Positions 24,058 to 35,580 of a stretch of DNA of 64,000 bases are shown here, in pieces. The stretch is from positions 51,953-115,952 of the forward strand of contig JAJEKV010000687.1 in the NCBI GenBank assembly GCA_021234155.1, in the 5' to 3' direction. Source of the stretch: Isoetes taiwanensis (taxonomy: Eukaryota > Streptophyta > Lycopodiopsida > Isoetales > Isoetaceae). Made by a program: the position numbers and the translations under genes. The stretch's first letter is position 1; each line of letters starts with the position of its first letter. A model generated the notes under the pieces. That model was given only the letters and a program-made list of their open reading frames with translations, had not been told where the DNA came from and did not search any database.

Positions 24058-24345
24058 GGTTTTACATAGTGCTGCAAAAAAGAGTTGTGTTTTCTTACTT
24101 TTTGTGCTGGTTCTACAATACAGGTTCTACAATATGCAGCTGCAAAACTGCCTTCTATTTCCTTAACCGAGTTCTGTCTGCATATTTAGGAAGAGTAAGG
24201 TTAAGACGTGCTGGTTTTACATAGTGCTACAAAAAAGAGTTGTGTTTCCTTACTTTTTGTGTTGGTTCTACAATATATTGCTGCAAAACCGACTTCTATT
24301 ACCTTACTCGAGTTTTGTCTGCATATTTAGGAAGAGTTTTGAGAT
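24058..24345. repeat. Two tandem units of about 145-150 bp
   Basis: GGTTTTACATAGTGCT, GAGTTGTGTTT and TCTGCATATTTAGGAAGAG occur twice in the same order and spacing, at 24058-24200 and 24207-24333. The end of the second unit is also the beginning of the 0.9-kb repeat that recurs at 26145. Confidence 0.7.
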
Positions 24346-25195
24346 TTTGGCCTGCAATATAGCTGCGAGAACACATTAGGCAAAACACTGTAAGCTTTTA
24401 TCAGGACCCCCAGCTTCCCTAACTTGCTCTGTTTGCCATTGGCTATGGAAAAACCCATGGTTCCACCATCAAATTCCAGTCCCGACCTCCTGCAATAACT
24501 TCCTCTGTTTGTCAGAATTGTGCTAACTGCTTCCGTCCGCTGCCGCTTTCCTAATTTCTCCAATCCCTAAATGGTTGATAACCTCCCCTTCAAGCAACCA
24601 TTATATAATCTATTAATTTCTTTAATGTAAAGCCACCATTGTGTTTTGTTTTTTCACCATTGTTTCTTTTGTATGCACAGTTAACCATTGACACGAAAAA
24701 AATGAGGTGTGTGTAAATGAAATTGTGAAGAACAAAGTTAATTGAAGAGATCGATATTATCAAATGACAGGATCTTGGGCCAAGCTACCTCTGTTAAAGA
24801 TGCTCCAACTGACAAAAGAGGATGCCATTTATATGGAAATTGAATTAAGACGATTAAAGGGCAACTTTTCAAAGGGAAGATCTGCAAAGTCCTTACGAAC
24901 GCTATTGTTGTAAAACAAGTGTTGTATTAGCTACCTGCTTACTTTTCTGCTTATGCAGTTGCAATGTGATAATCTACTGGTTTTTGCAAGATCTACTTAT
25001 TATTGTGGATTTATTTGCTGCATTTATTTATAGATATTCAATCCCCATTATTTGTTATGTTGGAAATGCATACAATTTTCTAATAAACACCCTTCATATT
25101 CTAGTACTTCGATACAACAATGTGATATATGGATGTGCATGTGGGTTCAATTCTTGGGAGGTTTGCTTTGTTAGGGCCCGAAGGGCCCTTTTTTT
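24292..25195. repeat. 0.9-kb direct repeat, copy A
   Basis: Nearly identical to 26145-27048; only a handful of differences were seen by eye. It ends in GGGCCC-GAA-GGGCCC (25174-25188) plus a T7 run. A 78-codon minus-strand frame (24563-24327) starting MEKLGKRQRTEA is the same in both copies, but I do not recognise it. Whether this is a transposon or a segmental duplication is not settled by sequence alone. Confidence 0.85.
25174..25188. terminator. GC hairpin plus T-run ending repeat copy A
   Basis: GGGCCC-GAA-GGGCCC followed by seven T. The same structure ends copy B (27028-27042). A T-run ends Pol III transcripts, and several plant SINEs end in T, so it may mark an element's 3' end. That function is inference. 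Confidence 0.35.
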
Positions 25196-26144
25196 ATATA
25201 TATAAATAAACAATTTGGGTTTATTATGTAATAAAATATAGGCATGTGCTAGATGCATACATTTAAAGGGTTTTTATGAATAAAAGGGTGATTCAAATGC
25301 ATGACTAATGGTCAAAGGGTGAACTATGGCACAAGTGCTGAGGCATGGCAGACCCGGTAAGTGAATATTTATTGCATGACCAATGTGTAGCTGTAGATTA
25401 TTTTGAGACTAGTGAATATCGGGAAGATAATTCCTAAGTAATGGTCGAATGCTGGGATGTGACTGTTAGCATGATAGGGTTAATGGTTGGTCGACCCAAA
25501 AATTCCGGTTGGTGTCTAAAGGCCATTAATAAATTTGGGGGGGCAACAAATGGATAGGGGAACACATGGAGTATTTCGTGAAAACAAAAGCTTCATTGTA
25601 ATGTGAGAGAGAATGGTTGGGCGGCGGTGAATAGGGGAGTTGGACCGGTGCCGCCTCAACTCTAGTCTTGAAAAAAATAGAAGCATGGGAGAATGGGAAG
25701 AGGCCGTGGTTTGATAACAAAAGGGGCTTTGGAGATGGTAGCGGGGAGTTTTATAATAGAAGAAATCCATACTATAATCGAAATAAGCAGCCAAATCCTA
25801 GGCAAGGAGGAAGTACCTCTGGACAATTTGTTCCTGAAACTCAAGATGAAGAATGCTTTAACCTGGAGCAAGGCGAAAACCAGGTAAAATTATATGGGCT
25901 AAATAGGATATGTTCCGGCTCAGGTTTTGTGAAGCTTAGATGGCAAAATGGTCTGGTGATTAAGATGGAAAGAGTAACACATGATAGGAAATAATGCATG
26001 GATGGCAGTAAGAGACTGGATTTCGTCTTGCAGCCATAGGTTGTTTGGGTCTGTAAAATAACACTTTTGGCTGATTAAGAGCTAAGGGTTTAAGTGCAGA
26101 TCAAGCTAAGTTAATACATTATATGAGAAGTAAAACAGGTCTGA
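25196..26144. other. Spacer between the 0.9-kb repeats; unrecognised 108-codon frame
   Basis: A plus-strand frame (25668-25994) encodes a hydrophilic protein rich in Asn, Arg and Gly, with FYNRRNPYYNRNKQPNPRQGG. Its composition recalls nucleic-acid-binding low-complexity regions but it has no domain I can name. Nothing else is evident in the spacer. Confidence 0.3.
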
Positions 26145-27046
26145 ACTTCTATTACCTTACTCGAGTTTTGTCTGCATATTTAGGAAGAGTTTTGAGATTT
26201 TGGCCTGCAATATAGCTGCGAGAACACATTAGGCAAAACACTGTAAGCTTTTATCAGGACCCCCAGCTTCCCTAACTTGCTCTGTTTGCCATTGGCTATG
26301 GAAAAACCCATGGTTCCACCATCAAATTCCAGTCCCGACCTCCTGCAATAACTTCCTCTGTTTGTCAGAATTGTGCTAACTGCTTCCGTCCGCTGCCGCT
26401 TTCCTAATTTCTCCAATCCCTAAATGGTTGATAACCTCCCCTTCAAGCAACCATTATATAATCTATTAATTTCTTTAATGTAAAGCCACCATTGTGTTTT
26501 GTTTTTTCACCATTGTTTCTTTTGTATGCACAGTTAACCATTGGCACGAAAAAAAATGAGGTGTGTGTAAATGAAATTGTGAAGAACAAAGTTAATTGAA
26601 GAGATCGATATTATCAAATGACAGGATCTTGGGCCAAGCTACCTCTGTTAAAGATGCTCCAACTGACAAAAGAGGATGCCATTTATATGGAAATTGAATT
26701 AAGACGATTAAAGGGCAACTTTTCAAAGGGAAGATCTGCAAAGTCCTTACGAATGCTATTGTTGTAAAACAAGTGTTGTATTAGCTACCTGCTTACTTTT
26801 CTGCTTATGCAGTTGCAATGTGATAATCTACTGGTTTTTGCAAGATCTACTTATTATTGTGGATTTATTTGCTGCATTTATTTATAGATATTCAATCCCC
26901 ATTATTTGTTATGTTGGAAATGCATACAATTTTCTAATAAACACCCTTCATATTCTAGTACTTCGATACAACAATGTGATATATGGATGTGCATGTGGGT
27001 TCAATTCTTGGGAAATTTGCTTTGTTAGGGCCCGAAGGGCCCTTTT

Positions 27047-27048
<2 letters not shown>
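26145..27048. repeat. 0.9-kb direct repeat, copy B
   Basis: Second copy of 24292-25195, including the same minus-strand frame (26416-26180) and the terminal GC hairpin (27028-27042). Its T-run expands here to 27043-27076 with a single C, and abuts the left end of the Penelope-like element. Confidence 0.85.
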
Positions 27049-27076
<28 letters not shown>

Positions 27077-27080
<4 letters not shown>

Positions 27081-29244
27081 AGTTCTTCTCTATTTTCATA
27101 CTTTTATTTCATTGGGGTTCGTAATGATTTGTTTTACCTTAAATGTTGCCATTCTTTTATTTTCATGTGCTCCTCCAATGTTCTTATTCCCAGCTTGGGC
27201 ATTGCCACTTCGCTCTTTGTGTCTCCTTATTCTTTTTTATTTTTTATTTTCCATGTAAAATCTGTGTTACCTTTAGGGTTTCTCCGGCTGCATAATTTTG
27301 ATGGACGATGGTCGGATTTGGCTCACCTCTTAACCTAATTGTTCACGGATGGCATCTTCCGGAGTATCTCCCTGACGGTTCGTGGGCTTGCCATGGATGC
27401 AGCGAAACATTCCAGCTGGCCTTCTTATATTTAAGATCATCTGGTATCATATCCACACTTCATAATTCTGTTTGTTCTCCTTTGTTAGCCGGATTCTGTC
27501 TCTTGTGGATGGGAAGAAAGAAGGGCGGATTAAACAAAGCAACAATCCTCAGATTAGAGAAAGATAGACAAATGGCTGAGAAAAGAAAAGGCCTTTTTGG
27601 TTTCCACAAGCCAGCTAAGGCTGCAAGTACTCCTAGGATTTCTGCACCTAGCGAAGGTGAAGGTTGCTCTGCACCAATTTTGATTGCATCACGTGATGGG
27701 CCATCTAAATTGCCAGTGGAAGTTGTTGCCATCTCCCCTGAGTTCCCTGGCTATCCTGATCCTGCTCAGCCTGGTTTTGCTGATCCACAAAGGGTCGTCA
27801 TTCAGGTTGACACAATAATTATTATGTTTTAGCCATGCTGACTTGTGGATTTGGCTGCCCAAGATGGTTAATCTAAGGCTGCTGGTTTTCTTAATTTGTT
27901 GGCTGAAGCTATACTAATCTGGAATGCTGGCGATGCTTAACATTTCCTCTTTCATTGATTAACATTTTGTACTATTATGCACCTAGCTACTCTTAGACTC
28001 TGCTTTTAAGTTTTAGGTGGAATGGTTTTTGCATGGTAAATCTTATTCACATGGCTGCTGCTATTCTGAACTGAGTTGTTAAAGTGCTTGTTATCTTTCG
28101 GAATTTATTGATGTAAACTTTGTAATTTTTCCTTTTTCCACGATTGTACAGCTTGTCATCTTCCAGATTTTCTAAAGGACTTGATTTCTTAAACTTTACA
28201 TGCTGTCCATTGTGCTATTGATCTGAAACTTTATGGTTAATACATTACTGTCTAAGTTGCCTAAGGTGAAAGGCGTTAAGCTGGTTTTTGTCCTCTGCTT
28301 ACCTGCATGTAGCTTTACTTGTTACCCTTCTCAGGCTAATATAGTTCTGGTTCTACTGCAGGTAACCGGACTAAACCCTCCATGTGGTTTCTTGGCTTTG
28401 TCTCGAGCTTGGTTTCTGCTCAAATTTGCAAGTTCTTATGGTGATATTTTACAGACTCCGGATAATGTTTGTTTAGAACAATATTTAAATGGTGCTATTT
28501 ATCTACATTAGTTTTATTTCCAAAGAACAACAAGCTGGATGTATTTCCTTGTTATCCCGTACCATTATATCTATGTTGACTATTTTTTCCTTTATTGCTA
28601 TATACAGCAGTTTCATGGCTAGCTAAATTTCTACATTCTGATATTCACTTGTTAAAACGTTTTATGTTTTTAGTATTTGCTGCTTCTTATTTTTTGCAAT
28701 AATAGGATGACTTCTACATACTCTACAAGTGTCTTTATTTGTCCCTTTGTTGGTTTATTTATCTATATTCCTACTGTTTACCAGCTATTGTGTTATGTCC
28801 TACGTTCCTAGTATTGTGCATGACATAAGCATTTATGTTATCCTTTACTCTTTATTGGTGCTATACTACCTATGATATTATTGAGATTATTTTTTCAATT
28901 TGTCAAGCTTTGTGTCCTTCTCACTTGCAAAGTACCCTTTCTTGTTACTTTAACTTTCAAGTCCCCTTTCTTGTTCCTCTAGTTTTTCTCATGGCTACTT
29001 ATACTGCTCTACCTCTGTTCTATTTTGGCTTACATGACCATCATGTCCTTTTATTTCTATTGTTTTTTATTCCTCTATGTATTTATCGTTTGCCCTTTAT
29101 GTTGTTTATTATTTTCTCGTTAATGATCCTTATCAAGGCTTGGGTAAGGTGCAGCACCTAATCTTATCCAAGGCTGCAATTATTAAAGCTGGATTTCCCA
29201 AATGGGATCTTTAGGCTTAAATCTGATATCTTTCAGACCGGGGG
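27077..29244 (+). repeat. Left LTR-like repeat of the Penelope-like element
   Basis: Starts ATGTAGTTCTTCTC after a T-run and ends GATATCTTTCAGACCGGGGG before T6. It matches 33452-35578 throughout, at roughly 95% by eye, apart from an extra segment of about 29 bp near 27100-27130. It contains predicted exon 1 (27509-27805) and then T-rich intron-like sequence. Confidence 0.85.
27509..27805 (+). CDS. Predicted exon 1 of the Penelope-like element ORF
   Basis: The frame, open from 27308, includes MGRKKGGLNKATILRLEKD at 27509, a basic N-terminus that may bind nucleic acid or act as a nuclear signal. It ends ...VVIQ just before a GTTGAC donor at 27806, in phase 0. An acceptor (TTTCAG) at 29350 would join it in frame to NPVNVDIDEDLN in the interior. 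Within the repeat the frame would otherwise stop at 27832. The start is uncertain: the upstream codons (27308-27508) are open too but look non-coding. Confidence 0.5.
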
Positions 29245-29350
29245 TTTTTTAATGTTACCTCAGCTTTCAAGTTTAACTTGAGACCTTGGTTTGGATCTTG
29301 GTGTTTTTTTTGCCATTTTTCTTACTAATATGCTATGATTGCTATTTCAG

Positions 29351-30921
29351 AACCCGGTGAATGTTGATATTGATGAAGATTTGAATACTGTATGGATTAA
29401 GGAGTTGGTAGCATTGGGTTATGATCAATGCAATATTTCCAGTCCAAACATGGCTGTTCAAACCTTAATTGCTTGTATCAAGGGGTAAGGATGTCCATCA
29501 ATATATTATTCATAAAGAGAAGAGTCTCGTCAACAAGAACAAATCTCCGGTTAGTTACTTTGGTTTTAATGGGTGGTTCTCCACATTTCATAAAATGAAG
29601 GTTACGAATTTCAAACTAGAGGTTTGCAAGACTCTTATTGCCAAAATTTATCTTGATATGGAAGCTTTTGCTCTTTGCTAGGACATGTTTGGAAGACGAT
29701 TTGGCTAGAAAGTTTGCTATTGGCCTGAAACACCTTGAAAAGGTTCATGATATGAAGTCCTCTCTTCAGGCTGACGTTGATTCTAATGATAATACAGATA
29801 ATTTTTTGAAGGACAGTGTGAGAAACTGCCTGTTTTCCGATGATGATTTAATTGATGATGAGATTCTAGATGGTGATAAAAATGACAATGACAGCCAAGA
29901 GGTGGATGACCAAGAGGAAGTTCCTACTTTAACCCTTCAGAATTCTTCAAAATTTCCTATCATTCCGGACCAAATTGTTGAATGCTTGCTGCTACCTGGG
30001 ATCATGCTATCTGGAGGAGCCAGAACTTTGGTGCCCTTGCTCCAATTAATCTTGATACATGGAAGGCCTTGGCTGGGATTATTGATGATGAAGTTAGATC
30101 TGCTACTGCTAAGGCAACTAAGCTTGAAAAATATTTCACGAAAAAGGAAATTAATCTACCCTTACCAGCTGATTTCTTTGGGCAGCCATGTCTCTATGGT
30201 ACTGCTTGGCACATCAGCCAAAAAGGGAATATGGCATATTCTAATGATAAGAGAGATGGATTCTTTCTTAAAAAACTTTGGAGAACTCATTGCCCGTTTA
30301 TATCTTGTGGTTGTGATAAAACAGTGAAGAAAAATGATAAGTCTCAAGAATGCAGAAGTGGAATTGTTTGGATTGACCATGCTGTATGGTTCATCCTAAA
30401 CAAGTTAGATATTGTTTTTCCTAACATTGCACCTATGGCTAAGATGGTTGGCCTTACCAAATTGTTGCATAACGTGCTTAAACCAGCTATTCTTGCTTAC
30501 ATTTCATACCTTGAAGTTAGGAGAATTTTTATCAACATGACTCTGCATTATGCTGAATCTCCCGACTGTGACCTTATGGCTGCCTTTGGTAACAACAAAC
30601 TTGCTGATATTACTTAAAAAACTCTTAGGCCTATTGCTTTCAGGCATAGCCAGGTTGCCAAAAGGAAATATACACCTGCCAGCATAGACAGAACTTCTGA
30701 ATAGTTCTTCACCAAATCTTTTCACTCCTAAAAGACCTCCAAGAGTGACCTCTGATCCTCGCCTTTCCATGGACAATAGTACTTCTACCAACATCTTTGA
30801 TGGTAAAACTGCTGCAGATCTCAACTTTGATGAATATTCTGTCACCAAAGGTGGCAACAAAGTAGTTTCGTTGGATGGGGGTGTTCCGAACAAGTTGGAC
30901 TACACTGACATTACGAGGTTC
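29351..30921 (+). pseudogene. Penelope-like element ORF, N-terminal region
   Basis: Long coding-like pieces run in shifting frames: an NPVNVDIDED start, a segment with FNGWFSTFHKMK, an acidic stretch (29770-29930, many Asp), a segment FGALAPINLDTWKAL through HCPFISCGCDK (30000-30320), then a piece to 30921. Frame breaks lie near 29475, 29675, 29980 and 30700, with a stop at 30615-30617. No known domain is recognised; a CGC pair near 30310 hints at metal binding. A donor GTATAA at 30922 and acceptor TTTTAG at 31220 give a 299-bp in-frame intron (...DITRF joined to DILRNTR...). Confidence 0.5.
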
Positions 30922-31220
30922 GTATAACTTATTTCTTATACTTGCATAAGTTTTCTTCTGCTCTCATTTCATCACATTCATTTATTCATTATGGTCTTGA
31001 TTCTGAGTTATTACCGAGGCACCAAGGGTTTTTTGTGAAGAGTTTTCCCTTGATGTCTGGCTGTTTTTTAAAAAAACTTTTTAATCTCAATTTCTTTATC
31101 TCATTGAGGGCTAGTTTCCTCCATAAACTCGGCTTTCTCTGGATATGCCTATATCCCATTTATTATATTTTCTCCTTCTCTCTAGATGACCCCTACTAAA
31201 CTATTAAAACCTTTTTTTAG

Positions 31221-31975
31221 GATATCTTGCGTAACACGAGATCTATTGTAAGAGACAGCAACCATAGAAGACATCTGGTTTCTGAAAAGTTTAAAGACAA
31301 TGCTAAAGTGGTGCACAGTACATTTTTTTCGAAATCCTTGGAGAAATTCAACATTCGAAGTATTTTTAATGATGTCCTAACGGATTCTATTCCGTTTCTA
31401 GCTGTTGAATTGTTGGACAATACCCTTTTTGGATGGAGATACCCTGACCAATTAAGAGATAAACTTTATAGACCTTTTGAAATTTTTGCGGATGGTCTCC
31501 CAAAAAAATGTCCTTGCCAAAATCCTTCTTTAGCTAAATTCATTGATCCGCTATTGGTCATATTCGTACTATGGACCTAGATATTATTCATTGCCCAAAG
31601 CTTAAATTTGCTTTATCTTGTGGTCTCAATCATATTCCAGACTCCTCTTTTTCCAAGGTTCAATTTGCTGTGGATTTCAAAGCTACTGTTGAGCAATTCT
31701 TTTCCGTTCACCAATTCAAATTGTTACATCTTGCTGATATGGAGATTGAATCTATTAAAACTAAATTGATTGACTTAGCTTTCAGTCGTATTTCTGATTT
31801 CAAGAACAAATGTAGTTATAAAAGATTCCTCTGGGATGATGGTGATGTTAGGAAGAACATACTTTGGCTGAAAAATAATCTCTATATTTCTGAGGTTGAC
31901 AAGGCTGGAAATAATGCTTCTTTTATTTGCCAAAGACACATTAGGGAAATGGCCCTGATCAGATTAGACAGTCCG
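31221..31975 (+). pseudogene. Penelope-like element ORF, region before the reverse transcriptase
   Basis: Two frames (31221-31580 and about 31555-31975) are joined at a one-base break near 31555. Across the join there is CPCQN, then KFIDP, then GHIRTMDLDII and LSCGLNHIP. A CxC pair followed by D(P)..GH..T.DL and a 'GL..IP' box resembles the conserved N-terminal part of PLE reverse transcriptases, as I recall the family. Downstream, LYISEVDKAGNN fits the PLE segment before the fingers. A second frame break occurs near 31970. Confidence 0.5.
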
Positions 31976-33273
31976 ATTTTGAGAAGATCCCCTTTAATGT
32001 CCAAGAAATCAAACATGAATGTATTGATGGGATTTCTAATATATTAGCTCTCCAACAGCCATCAAGCAATAGATTACCCTACCTTATGGGTACGTTCAAG
32101 GCGCACAAAGGGGATTATAGATGGCTTACAAATGCTCACAACACTGTCTTCACTGAAATCTCTGATTTGTTGACCTCTATTTTAAATAATTTTGTCTCTC
32201 TTTGGCCAGAGATTTGCCATTGGAATACTGCGGAGATTAGGCTTTGGATGAAAGATAAAGTCAATCCATGTTGGCTCATCAATTCGTCCTATGACTTTGT
32301 TCTGAATTTACCAAAAAAGATTTTTAATGTGTACTCCATGGACATCACTAAATGTTACGAGAACATTCCTCTTGAAGGTAATGATGGAATTATGGAAGTC
32401 ATTACAGATGTAGCCTTCCTAGTATGGGAATTCATGTCTCATAAGTTGCCTTTATCTCAACTTATTGTCTTGAACAGGGTTGGCGCTTACAGTGTTAAAT
32501 GGAAAAAAGTCATTGATGGTAAAGTTAATGGCTCTATTATGTCAAAACAGGATTTTTGCAGAATCAACAGTTGGTTGTTAGGCCATTGTTATCTCCAAAT
32601 GGGTTCCCAGATTTGGAGACAGAAAAAGGGCATTCCAATGGGTTTTTCAAGCAGTCCTGCTTGGTGTAACATATACTTAGCGTGGCTGGAACTTAGGTTC
32701 GTCTCTCGTCTTGCTCAACTGGGAAGATTTAATGATATTTCCAGGTTCCAATTTGCATTTAGATATATTGATGATTTGTGCATTATTAATGGTGGGGATC
32801 TTAAAGAATTCTTCTGCAAAGAGGCGGATTGTACTGTCTACAACATGGACGTTCTAGGGCTTAAAGATGAGACAATATATCAGAGGAATTCAATGTTGGG
32901 GATTGGTATTAATTTCCTTAACTTTTCTGTCCAAGTATTGGATCCTCACAGTGGCTTGTACCATTTCTTTCGTTATGATAAAAGGAAGAAGCTCAGTTTT
33001 AAAGTTAACAGGTTTATCAAGGCATCAGGATGCAGACCTTATGGGCAGGCCTCCAAAGTCATTATATCTCAGATTTTCCCTTATGTTTATGCACACTCAA
33101 ATAGTTTGGCTGCTGCTGAAGATGTTTATGACTTGGTTGTTACTTTCTGCAACAATGGCTTCCTCAAAAAGGATATCACAAGGATTGTTTTCCATACTCT
33201 CAAGTTTAATAACTTTCCAGGACTGCCCTTTGATATTGATGACATGGCTAGAATGCTAAAGAATCTGCTGTAA
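31976..33273 (+). CDS. Reverse transcriptase domain of the Penelope-like element
   Basis: The frame is open from about 31976; its first ATG is at 32086 (395 codons). Residues below count from that ATG. GTFKAHKGDYRWL (2-14) is followed by INSSYDFV, a PLE-type palm entry. Motif A is YSMDITKCYENIPL with Asp86 (32341). Motif B is KKGIPMGFSSSPAWCN (about 179-194). Motif C is FRYIDDLCI with Asp229 and Asp230. Catalytic aspartates are therefore present and uninterrupted. The frame ends soon after the thumb-like region; no GIY-YIG endonuclease follows. The 'S.dfv' block before motif A and the RYIDD loop separate it from LTR, L1 and group II types. It would copy element RNA in the nucleus, but upstream breaks make full-length protein unlikely. 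Confidence 0.72.
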
Positions 33274-33451
33274 GTCCTTTTCTTGATACGTTCCTCTGAT
33301 TGCATTATATCATCAAATGGTTACGGGTTGGGTAGAGTCCCTGTGTTGCAACATGGCTCTACCCTCCCTGTTGTAACTACTTGTTTGTCATCGTTGGTTG
33401 ACTGGATTAACATTGGGACTCCCCAATCTGGGGTAGGAGGCAGGATTTTTT

Positions 33452-35578
33452 ATGTAGTTCTTCTCTATTTTGATTTATTTTACCTTAAATGTTGCCATTC
33501 TTTTATTTTTATGTGCTCCTCCAATGTTCTTATTCCCAGCTTGTGCATTGCCATTTCGCTCTATGTGTCTCCTTATTCTTTTATTTTTTATTTTCCATGT
33601 AAAATGTATTTACCTTTAGGGTTACTCCGGCTGCATAATTTTGATGGACGATGGTCGGATTTGGCTCACCTCTTAACCTAATTGTTCACGGATGGCATCT
33701 TCCGGAGTATCTCCCTGACGGTTCGTGGGCTTGCCATGGATGCAGCGAAACATTCCAGCTGGCCTTCTTATATTTAAGATCATCTGGTATCATATCCACA
33801 CTTCATACTTCTGTTTGTTCTCCTTTGTTAGCCGGATTCTGTCTCTTGTGGATGGGAAGAAAGAAGGGCGGATTAAACAAAGCAACAATCCTCAGATTAG
33901 AGAAAGATAGACAAATGGCTGAGAAAAGAAAAGGTCCTTTTGGTTTCCACAAGCCTGCTAAGGCTGCAAGTACTCTAGGATTTCTGCACCTAGCGAAGGT
34001 GAAGGTTGCTCTGCACCAATTTTGATTGCATCACGTGATGGGCCATCTAAATTGCCATTGGAAGTTGTTGCCATCTCCCCTGAGTTCCCTGGCTATCTTG
34101 ATCCTGCTCAGTCTTGGTTTTCTGATCCACAAAGGGTCGTCATTCAGGTTGACACAATAATTATTATGTTTTAGCCATGCTGACTTGTGGATTTGGCTGC
34201 CCAAGATGGTTAATCTAAGGCTGCTGGTTTTCTTAATTTGTTGGTCGGCTATACTAATCACGGAATCTTTTGATGCTTAACATTTCCTCTTTCATTGATT
34301 AACATTTTGTACTATTATGCACCTAGCTACTCTTAGACTCTGCTTTTAAGTTTTAGATGGAATGGTTTTGCATGGTAAATCTTATTCACATGGCTGCTGC
34401 TATTCTGAACGAAGTTGTTAAAGTGCTTGTTATCTTTCGGAATTTATTGATGTAAACTTTGTAATTTTTCCTTTTTCCACGATTGTACAGCTTGTCATCT
34501 TCCAGATTTTCTAAAGGACTTGATTTCTTAAACTTTACATCTGTTCCATTGTGCTATTGATCTGAAACTTTATGGTTAATACATTACTGTCTAAGTTGCC
34601 TAAGGTGAAAGGCGTTAAGTTGGTTTTTGTCCTCTGCTTACCTGCATGTAGCTTTACTTGTTACCCTTCTCAGGCTAATATAGTTCTGGTTCTACTGCAG
34701 GTAACTGGACTAAACCCTCCATGTGGTTTCTTAGCTTTGTCTCGAGCGTGGTTTCTGCTCAAATTTGCAAGTTCTTATGGTGATATTTTACAGACTCCGG
34801 ATAATGTTTATTTAGAACAATATTTAAATGGTGCTAGTTATCTACATTAGTTGTATTTCCAAAGAACAACAAGCTGGATGTATTTCCTTGTTATCCCGTA
34901 CCATTTTATCTATGGGGACTAGTTTTTCCTGTATTGCTATATATAGCAGTTTCATGACTATCTAAATTTCTACATTCTGATATTCACTTGCTTAAACGTT
35001 TTATGTTTTTAGTATTGGATGCTTCTTATTTTTTTTGCAATAATAGGATGACTTCTACATACTCTACAAGGGTCTTTATTTGGCCCTGTGTTGGTTTATT
35101 TATCTATATTCCTAATTTTTACCAGCTATTGTGTTATGTCCTACGTTCCTAGTATTGTGCATGACATAAGCATTTATGTTTACTCTTTATTGGTGCTATA
35201 CTACCTATGATATTATTGAGATTATTTTTTCAATTTGTCAAGCTTTGTGTCCTTCGCACTTGCAAAATACCCTTTCTTGTTACATTAACTTTGAAGGCCT
35301 CTTTCTTATTCCTCTAGTTTTTCTCATTGCTACTTATACTGCTCTACCTCTGTTCCTTTTTGGCTTACGTGACCATCATGTCCTTTTATTTCTAAAGTTT
35401 CTTATTCCTCTATGTATTTATCATTTGCCCTTTATGTTGTTTATTATTTTCTCGTTAATGATCCTTATCAAGGCTTGGGTAAGGTGCAGCACCTAATCTT
35501 ATCCAAGGCTGCAATTATCAAAGCTGGATTTCCCAAATGGGATCTTTAGGCTTAAATCTGATATCTTTCACACCGGGG
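33452..35578 (+). repeat. Right LTR-like repeat of the Penelope-like element
   Basis: Second copy of 27077-29244, beginning after a T6 run and ending CACACCGGGG before T24. It lacks about 29 bp present at 27100-27130. Its exon 1 copy is broken. Confidence 0.85.
33852..34147 (+). pseudogene. Broken copy of exon 1 in the right repeat
   Basis: Same start (MGRKKGGLNKAT) and same donor position (CAG/GTTGAC at 34148) as the left copy. A one-base deletion near 33974 shifts the frame, which then stops at 34025. The left copy is therefore the only intact exon 1. Confidence 0.6.
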
Positions 35579-35580
35579 TT

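Noticed and set aside
25668-25994. Retrotransposon gag for the Asn/Arg/Gly-rich frame
   Set aside because: No capsid motif or CCHC knuckle; low complexity alone is not enough.
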